Shown here piece by piece: positions 1 through 4,328 of a stretch of DNA of 11,452 bases. Location of the stretch: NCBI GenBank assembly GCA_030596185.1, contig JAUVKP010000007.1, positions 1-11,452 of the forward strand. The letters are read 5' to 3'. The DNA is from Fidelibacterota bacterium. GTDB lineage: Bacteria > Fidelibacterota > Fidelibacteria > Fidelibacterales > Fidelibacteraceae. Below the pieces are notes generated by a model. That model saw nothing but the letters and a program-made list of their open reading frames with translations, was not told the DNA's origin and ran no database searches. Position numbers and translations under genes: made by a program. Numbering within the stretch: position 1 is the stretch's first letter; each line of letters starts with the position of its first letter.

Positions 1-720
1 GCGATCTTCATACCATTTTATAGTTTTTTCATCAACGGGAAAAAGACCAACTAATGTGCCCCATTCCGTTGTCATGTTTGCAATTGTAAGTCTCTGTTCA
101 ATGCTGATATATTTTAATGCTTCTCCCTCGAATTCGAGAGCGTAATTTAAGACCTCATCGTTCGTAAAAAGTCCGCAAAGAGCGAGTGCAATATCTTTAC
201 CGCTAACACCAGGGGAAGGTTTTCCAACTAGAATTACTTTGGCAATAGGTGGGATTTGCCACCATGTTTCACCTGTTACCCATAGACCCGCAGCATCTGT
301 ACGAACGATAGGTGTGCCCAAACATCCAAGTCCACCATACATATTGGAATGACTGTCAGATGCTACTGCAAGTGTATTAGGAAATGCATAACCTTCATCA
401 CACATGATCTGATGTCCAATACCGGTTTTTGCAGGATAAAAGTCAATTCCGTATTTATCTGCAAAGGCCTCTATTTTCGCATATTTGGCAAGATTATTTT
501 CATCGGTACTTTGGACATTATGATCTAAAGCAAATACAGGTTGACGTGGCTTCTTCACAGTCATTTTTCCAATTTCATTGAACTTGGGAATAACTGCGCC
601 CGTATTGTCATGCGTAAGCACATGTTTAGGCCGGATCATTACATAATCTCCGCTGTGTACAGTTCCTTCGTGCTTAACGACAAATCGTTGCACAATTTTT
701 TCTATCAAGGTTTGTTGCAT
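1..720 (-). CDS. Homoaconitase (aconitase family, fungal LYS4-like), N-terminal part; runs off the window
   Basis: Read on the minus strand from an ATG at 720, 240 codons run open to the window edge, so the C-terminal part is missing. The product is an aconitase-fold hydratase. The stretches [18 protein letters not shown] (residues 23-40), LDHNVQ (65-70), GIGHQIM (100-106), ASDSHSN (120-126), [16 protein letters not shown] (129-144) and [12 protein letters not shown] (210-221) match, from memory, fungal homoaconitase better than LeuC or TCA-cycle aconitase. Homoaconitase interconverts homocitrate and homoisocitrate in alpha-aminoadipate lysine synthesis. The three Fe-S cysteines of the family should lie beyond the visible part. 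A GGAG ribosome site sits 7 bases before the start. No convincing promoter is seen between the start and the tRNA terminator. Whether the enzyme is one chain, as in fungi, or a split large subunit, as in Thermus LysT/LysU, cannot be seen here. The family is secure; the substrate is likely but inferred. Confidence 0.85.
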   Translation of the reverse strand, partial: MQQTLIEKIVQRFVVKHEGTVHSGDYVMIRPKHVLTHDNTGAVIPKFNEIGKMTVKKPRQPVFALDHNVQSTDENNLAKYAKIEAFADKYGIDFYPAKTGIGHQIMCDEGYAFPNTLAVASDSHSNMYGGLGCLGTPIVRTDAAGLWVTGETWWQIPPIAKVILVGKPSPGVSGKDIALALCGLFTNDEVLNYALEFEGEALKYISIEQRLTIANMTTEWGTLVGLFPVDEKTIKWYEDR

Positions 721-786
721 GCTTAGTCTCCGTGTTTGACTTAAATGAAAATAGTAAAAACCGAGAATAAATACCATATAAAAAGT

Positions 787-810
787 AAAGCCCTGAAAAT
801 TCAGGGCTTT
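787..810 (-). terminator. Intrinsic terminator after tRNA-Lys
   Basis: The inverted repeat AAAGCCCTGA / TCAGGGCTTT has a four-base loop and begins 3 bases after the tRNA 3' end. On the minus strand it is followed by ACTTTTTATAT, a broken U tract. It lies between the tRNA and the homoaconitase gene, so it should end tRNA transcripts and limit read-through into the lysine gene. Confidence 0.8.
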
Positions 811-813
811 AAG

Positions 814-886
814 TGAGTGCGGAAGGATTCGAACCTTCGACCAATGGCTTAAAAGGCCGCTGCTCTACCGACTGAGCTACGCACCC
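814..886 (-). tRNA. tRNA-Lys, anticodon UUU
   Basis: All four arms can be folded by eye: acceptor GGGTGCG/CGCACTC (one G-U pair), D arm GCTC/GAGC with the GG of the D loop, anticodon loop CTTTTAA (anticodon at 851-853), and T arm GAAGG/CCTTC with loop TTCGAAT. The discriminator is A at 814 and no CCA is encoded. The anticodon stem is GCGGC/GCCAT, so position 28-42 is a C-A mismatch and 27-43 is a G-U. The rest resembles E. coli tRNA-Lys closely. UUU reads the AAA and AAG lysine codons. Confidence 0.95.
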
Positions 887-902
887 ATGAAAAAAGCTCA
901 AA

Positions 903-931
903 AGTATAAGTAAAAAACACTGTGAAAGCAA
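903..931 (-). promoter_or_regulatory. Sigma-70-type promoter for tRNA-Lys
   Basis: On the minus strand, TTGCTT (926-931) and TATACT (903-908) are separated by exactly 17 bases. Transcription would start near 896, about 10 bases before the tRNA 5' end, as is common for tRNA genes. The -35 box lies 8 bp from the -35 box of the divergent promoter at 940-968. Confidence 0.7.
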
Positions 932-939
932 ATAAAATG

Positions 940-968
940 TTGAAAAAAAATGGAAAAAAGGCTATAAA
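940..968 (+). promoter_or_regulatory. Sigma-70-type promoter for the five-gene operon
   Basis: TTGAAA (940-945) and TATAAA (963-968) are spaced by 17 bases, each one mismatch from the sigma-70 consensus. Transcription would start near 975, leaving a leader of about 77 bases before the DUF4416 start. I see no riboswitch-like fold in that leader. Confidence 0.7.
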
Positions 969-1051
969 ATATTTTGTATAAGCACATTGCAGACAAGTAC
1001 CCATAATTCCAAATACATTGTCCTTTAAAGCATTTTTATGTATCTTTTTAG

Positions 1052-1576
1052 ATGGAAATTCAAGAGACTCCAAAAGTAAAGTATATTTTCGGGTTGATCT
1101 ACTCAGATGATAGTAATATTACAGCTTGTATTAATCATCTTGAAAAGGTATTTGGTCCTTCGGATTTCATAAGTAAAGAATATTCTTTTGATATTACCGA
1201 TTACTATGAAAATGAAATGGGAAGTGGGCTAAAACGGAAATTTATTTCATTTATCAACTTGATTGAAGCTCAAAAACTATCAGAAATCAAACGCTTATCT
1301 AATATTATTGAAGAATATTACTTAAAAGAAAATGGACGAAGTATAAATTTAGATCCGGGTTACATGGATCTGGATAAATTTATTTTGGCATCTGCAAAGT
1401 ATGGACGACAAAAAATCTATTTAGATAAGGGGATATATGCAGATCCAACATTGTACTTTTTTAAAAAAGAATTTCATGCCTATGCTTGGAGCTTTCCCGA
1501 TTTCAGCAGTGGAATGTACAATGAATATTTTTTAAAAGTACGAGTTCAATATAAACATCAGATCAAAAAAACATGA
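1052..1576 (+). CDS. DUF4416 family protein
   Basis: A soluble protein of 174 residues with no signal peptide or membrane segment. It carries the conserved blocks I associate with DUF4416: an FGLIYSDD start (13-20), FGPSDF (34-39), TDYYENEMG followed by LKRKFISF (49-67), NLDPGYM (99-105), IYLDKGIYADPTLYF (122-136) and WSFPDF (146-151). The function of this family is not known; it is common in anaerobic bacteria. The many conserved Asp, Tyr and Gly residues hint at a ligand or metal site, but that is inference. The ATG at 1052 is the first usable start in this frame and has no clear Shine-Dalgarno sequence, as is frequent in FCB bacteria. It is the first gene of the operon and overlaps the next one by 4 bases (ATGA). 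Confidence 0.9.
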   Translation: MEIQETPKVKYIFGLIYSDDSNITACINHLEKVFGPSDFISKEYSFDITDYYENEMGSGLKRKFISFINLIEAQKLSEIKRLSNIIEEYYLKENGRSINLDPGYMDLDKFILASAKYGRQKIYLDKGIYADPTLYFFKKEFHAYAWSFPDFSSGMYNEYFLKVRVQYKHQIKKT

Positions 1577-2286
1577 TTGTTTTATATATATTTTTAGGGT
1601 TGATAGCATTTTTACTGCTCTATGCAACTACAGTAATATTTATTCCTTTTAAAATGTTCATCAAAGGGACGTATTGGGATAAAAACCCAATCGGACAAAT
1701 GGACACCTATTGGATAAAATATTTTCTAGGAGCGAGATTAAGGATCAAAGATCTAGAGCATATTCATATCCTTATATGGTTTCTAGGAATTCCAATACCT
1801 ATCCGTTTACCTTTATCCAAAGATAAAGTGAGTAAGAAAAAAAAATCCGATACTGAAGAAAAGGAATCAGTAGAAAACGAAACGGAAAAAATAGATAAAC
1901 CAAAGGAAAAAGAAACCAAGAAAAAAAATAGTCTAAAAGAAAATATTCTGGGTGTTATTGATGCCAAAGATCAAATTAGCGATCTTTGGAATAAATATAA
2001 AGGGTATATTAAGAAAATCTTTGTGAGCTATGTCACATTTTCATTCGGATATCTAGATGCTGAATTAGGATTAAAAGATCCTGCTCAGACCGGTAAAGTG
2101 GCAGGAATCCTTTATTCTACCTTGTCTATTAAACCTTTGAAAGATGTGAATATTTCCTGGGATTATCAAAAACCAAGTTTCAATATTTCTGCAGGCGCAA
2201 AAATAACTATGAAATTATATGGTATTCTTTGTACATTATTTCAGCTATATTGGACGTATAAAAAGGATTTAAAAAATGAAAATTAA
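1573..2286 (+). CDS. DUF2953 (YtfI-like) membrane-anchored protein
   Basis: A protein of 237 residues. Residues 1-25 form one hydrophobic membrane segment. A basic-aromatic region follows (26-83), then a highly charged Lys/Glu-rich linker (about 84-122), then a C-terminal domain containing KIFVSYVTFSFGYLDAELGLKDP and a GxxAGILYS-type segment. This layout, and the YtfJ-family gene right behind it, match DUF2953 proteins such as Bacillus YtfI, which also sit beside ytfJ. Function is unknown. The start overlaps the DUF4416 stop by 4 bases (ATGA), which suggests translational coupling, and the end overlaps the next gene by 11 bases. A perfect CRP-type dyad lies within the coding region at 2022-2037. 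The family call rests on both sequence pattern and neighbour and is fairly secure. Confidence 0.75.
   Translation: MIVLYIFLGLIAFLLLYATTVIFIPFKMFIKGTYWDKNPIGQMDTYWIKYFLGARLRIKDLEHIHILIWFLGIPIPIRLPLSKDKVSKKKKSDTEEKESVENETEKIDKPKEKETKKKNSLKENILGVIDAKDQISDLWNKYKGYIKKIFVSYVTFSFGYLDAELGLKDPAQTGKVAGILYSTLSIKPLKDVNISWDYQKPSFNISAGAKITMKLYGILCTLFQLYWTYKKDLKNEN
2022..2037. promoter_or_regulatory. CRP-type dyad TGTGA-N6-TCACA inside DUF2953
   Basis: TGTGA (2022-2026), six bases, then TCACA (2033-2037): both consensus CRP half-sites at the correct spacing. It lies in coding sequence, about 600 bases upstream of the Crp/Fnr-family gene. That regulator's recognition helix keeps the Arg-Glu...Arg residues that read TGTGA in E. 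coli CRP. The site is exact; its use in the cell is inference and chance is possible. Confidence 0.4.
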
Positions 2287-2623
2287 TGATACTCTGGCTG
2301 TACTGCTTGATAAAGTTAAAGCTTTAGCAAAAACAGAAACGGTCGTTGGTGACCCAATTGTTGTTCAAGATACAACTTTGATCCCGATCTCAAAGATAAG
2401 TATTGGATTCGCGACAGGTGGCGGAGAACATGATGTAAATGACAAAAAAAGTGGTGCTGATGGTGCCGGAGGGGGTATTTCAGTTACACCCATAGCTGTT
2501 GTTGTTGTTAAAGAAGGTAAAGACTCCAAGCTTCTTTGGTTAGGAAAAGAAGATAATTCACTAAACAAGTTGCTCGACTTGGTACCTAATATTCTAGACC
2601 GTCTTGCTCCGGAAGAGAAATAA
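2276..2623 (+). CDS. GerW/YtfJ family protein
   Basis: A small soluble protein of 115 residues. It shows the typical order of the GerW/YtfJ family: an amphipathic N-terminal helix (LAVLLDKVKALAKTETVVGDPI), a strand with TLIPISKISIGFATGGGE (34-51), a glycine-rich loop (GADGAGGG, 60-67), then SVTPIAVVVVKEGK and LLWL. In Bacillus the family member YtfJ (GerW) is a spore protein needed for normal germination, but relatives occur widely in bacteria that do not form spores, where the role is unknown. No other sporulation gene is visible here. Its neighbour DUF2953 is the usual partner, which suggests they act together. The start overlaps DUF2953 by 11 bases and has AAAGGA about 8 bases upstream; 12 bases separate its stop from the next gene. 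Confidence 0.85.
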   Translation: MKINDTLAVLLDKVKALAKTETVVGDPIVVQDTTLIPISKISIGFATGGGEHDVNDKKSGADGAGGGISVTPIAVVVVKEGKDSKLLWLGKEDNSLNKLLDLVPNILDRLAPEEK

Positions 2624-2635
2624 GGAACGATATAT

Positions 2636-3313
2636 ATGCATCATATTCTTGAAGAAATTCCATTATTTGATGGTGTAGAATCAAATGTTTTAGAAACGAT
2701 ATTCAAGCACGTAAGCATTGAAAAATACAAACGCAATCAGGTGATCATTTGCGAAGGGGGTATGAACGAACATTTTTACATCGTCAAAAAGGGTGAAGTA
2801 AAAGTTTATCGTACAAATAAATATGGTCAGCATATTATTCTTGCTCTTTTACAGGAAGGTGAATTTTTCGGCGAATTATCTATTCTTGATGAGGATATCG
2901 CTTCCGCAAATGTTGCTACTATGCAACCCACTGAATTGATATGTATTCATGATCGCCAATTTTTAAAAATGATGAAAACAATTCCCAGCATTGCAAATCA
3001 CTTATTCTATTATATGACACAAAGGATTCGTTATTGTGATGAAAGTATCGAAAATCTTAATCGTCCTAATTCCTATGATCGGGTTGGATCAGTTCTGATA
3101 AGTCTTGCCGAGAAGAAAGGATATCGCAAAAATAGCTCGGTTATCATTAATAAAATTCCATTTCAACACAATATTGCTTCACTTGCAGGTACTTCTCGTG
3201 AAACAGTATCAAGGGCTTTTACTCAATTTGAAGAAAGTGCCTACATTACTAAGACAGGACGACATCTGGTAATTAATGATTATCCGAGATTTTACGAGGA
3301 ATTCACACAATGA
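2636..3313 (+). CDS. Crp/Fnr-family transcriptional regulator
   Basis: A protein of 225 residues with an N-terminal cyclic-nucleotide-binding-like beta barrel (about 8-115, with FFGELSI at 77-83), a dimerisation helix (about 116-142) and a C-terminal winged helix (about 145-222). The recognition helix SRETVSR (187-193) has Arg188, Glu189 and Arg193 at the places of the TGTGA-reading residues of E. coli CRP. The phosphate-binding cassette reads IASANV where cAMP-binding CRP has R-S, so the key arginine is missing and cAMP is unlikely to be the effector. The cysteine pattern of FNR Fe-S proteins is also absent; three scattered cysteines (39, 103, 134) remain. The effector is therefore unknown. 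AAGGAA lies 8 bases before the start. The gene overlaps the radical SAM gene by 4 bases. A matching dyad occurs upstream at 2022-2037. Confidence 0.9.
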   Translation: MHHILEEIPLFDGVESNVLETIFKHVSIEKYKRNQVIICEGGMNEHFYIVKKGEVKVYRTNKYGQHIILALLQEGEFFGELSILDEDIASANVATMQPTELICIHDRQFLKMMKTIPSIANHLFYYMTQRIRYCDESIENLNRPNSYDRVGSVLISLAEKKGYRKNSSVIINKIPFQHNIASLAGTSRETVSRAFTQFEESAYITKTGRHLVINDYPRFYEEFTQ

Positions 3314-4248
3314 TCCTTTTGCCCTATGCTCGTCGGGGCTTTCATTATAATAATTATAAATATTATCTTGAAGATCGCTTTGGCGAACGGGTTCAACGAG
3401 TATCAATAGAGGGTGGATTTACTTGTCCAAATAGAGATGGAACGAAAGGTAGTGGAGGATGTATTTACTGTAACTCACAATCCTTTTCACCGCCTTATTC
3501 TGATAGTCGGATCTCTATTCAAAAGCAAATATCTGATGGTACTCGATTTTTAAACGGACGTTACAGAGCTGATAAATTCATAGCATATTTTCAGAATAAT
3601 ACCAATACCTATGCCCCAATAAAAAAACTCGAAAATATGTATAAGGAGGCATTGGAGCATCCCAAGGTGGTTGGTTTGTCGGTTTCAACTAGGCCCGATT
3701 GTATTAATGATGATATCCTTTCATTATTAAAAGATATTTCATTGGATTATGATGTAAATCTTGAACTGGGACTTGAATCATTAAAAGATGAATCTTTAAC
3801 CTGGATGAATCGTTGTCACAATGTTGAAACCAGTCTGAAAGCATTGGAGATGGTCTCAAAATATGATCTTGATGTTACCGCTCACATGATACTTGGTTTA
3901 CCCACCGAAAGCAAAGAAGAAATGTTTGAGATGGCGAAAGAATTAAATGAGTTGCCTCTGAAATTTCTAAAACTTCATCATCTTCAGGTGATAAAAGATA
4001 CACGACTTGCTTTATTGTATGAAAAAAAGAACTTCCCCGTGTTCGAATATCTCGAATATTTAGAATTTATTGCTAAATACCTTACTCTTCTCAGACCACA
4101 ATTAGTATTACAGCGCGTTATTACCAGTTCTCCGGATGAATACCTGATAGCACCAAAATGGCCGCATACAACAACAGCATTTATTATGTCTTTGCAGAAA
4201 TATATGCGAGATAATAATATGTATCAGGGTGATGAATTCAGTAAATAG
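3310..4248 (+). CDS. ytqA: Radical SAM protein, YtqA/YhcC family (TIGR01212)
   Basis: A protein of 312 residues, full length for the family. The 4Fe-4S cluster that cleaves S-adenosylmethionine is held by Cys39, Cys51 and Cys54, a CX11CX2C spacing within GGFTCPNRDG and GGCIYCN. This wide spacing is the family's hallmark, in place of the usual CX3CX2C. Other family marks are FIAYFQNNTNTYAP (about 94-107), VVGLSVSTRPDC, LELGLES and HMILGLPTE. The B. subtilis homologue YtqA has been proposed to act in wobble-uridine modification (the mnm5 pathway) of tRNAs that include Lys-UUU; I recall this as MnmL and cannot check it here. The YtqB-like methyltransferase partner is not in the window. The ATG overlaps the regulator's stop (ATGA), so translation is probably coupled. 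It is the last gene of the operon. Confidence 0.9.
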   Translation: MILLPYARRGFHYNNYKYYLEDRFGERVQRVSIEGGFTCPNRDGTKGSGGCIYCNSQSFSPPYSDSRISIQKQISDGTRFLNGRYRADKFIAYFQNNTNTYAPIKKLENMYKEALEHPKVVGLSVSTRPDCINDDILSLLKDISLDYDVNLELGLESLKDESLTWMNRCHNVETSLKALEMVSKYDLDVTAHMILGLPTESKEEMFEMAKELNELPLKFLKLHHLQVIKDTRLALLYEKKNFPVFEYLEYLEFIAKYLTLLRPQLVLQRVITSSPDEYLIAPKWPHTTTAFIMSLQKYMRDNNMYQGDEFSK

Positions 4249-4268
4249 TAAATAGTGGAAAAAAGATA

Positions 4269-4327
4269 GTAGGGGACGGTCCATACTTCGCTAAAGCTAC
4301 GAATGGCACTGCGCGACCGTCCCTTAC
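4269..4327. repeat. REP/REPIN-like palindromic element between convergent genes
   Basis: GTAG (4269-4272) is followed by GGGACGGTC (4273-4281), whose reverse complement GACCGTCCC lies at 4315-4323. Counting a flanking A-T pair and a G-T pair, the outer stem is 11 bp. The other end, read on the minus strand, begins GTAAGGGACGGTC, so the unit is two inverted REP-like halves. Inside are shorter inverted arms CCAT/ATGG and TTCG/CGAA. A GTAG foot plus hairpin is the signature of REP sequences mobilised by RAYT transposases, and a RAYT gene lies at 10818-11393. The element starts 20 bases after the radical SAM stop and ends one base before the phosphoesterase stop. It may also act as a two-way transcription barrier. 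Confidence 0.75.
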
Positions 4328-4328
4328 A

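Noticed and set aside
541..726. Plus-strand open frame of 61 codons
   Set aside because: It lies opposite the homoaconitase coding frame, which is strongly conserved along its whole length; this is a shadow.
721..786. Lysine riboswitch or T-box before homoaconitase
   Set aside because: Only 66 bases lie between the terminator and the start, with no T-box or lysine-element sequence visible.
849..1073. Minus-strand open frame of 74 codons
   Set aside because: It runs through the tRNA gene and both promoters and its product is low-complexity Phe-rich; not a gene.
2276..2623. Evidence for sporulation
   Set aside because: The GerW/YtfJ family occurs in many bacteria that do not form spores and no other sporulation gene is present here.
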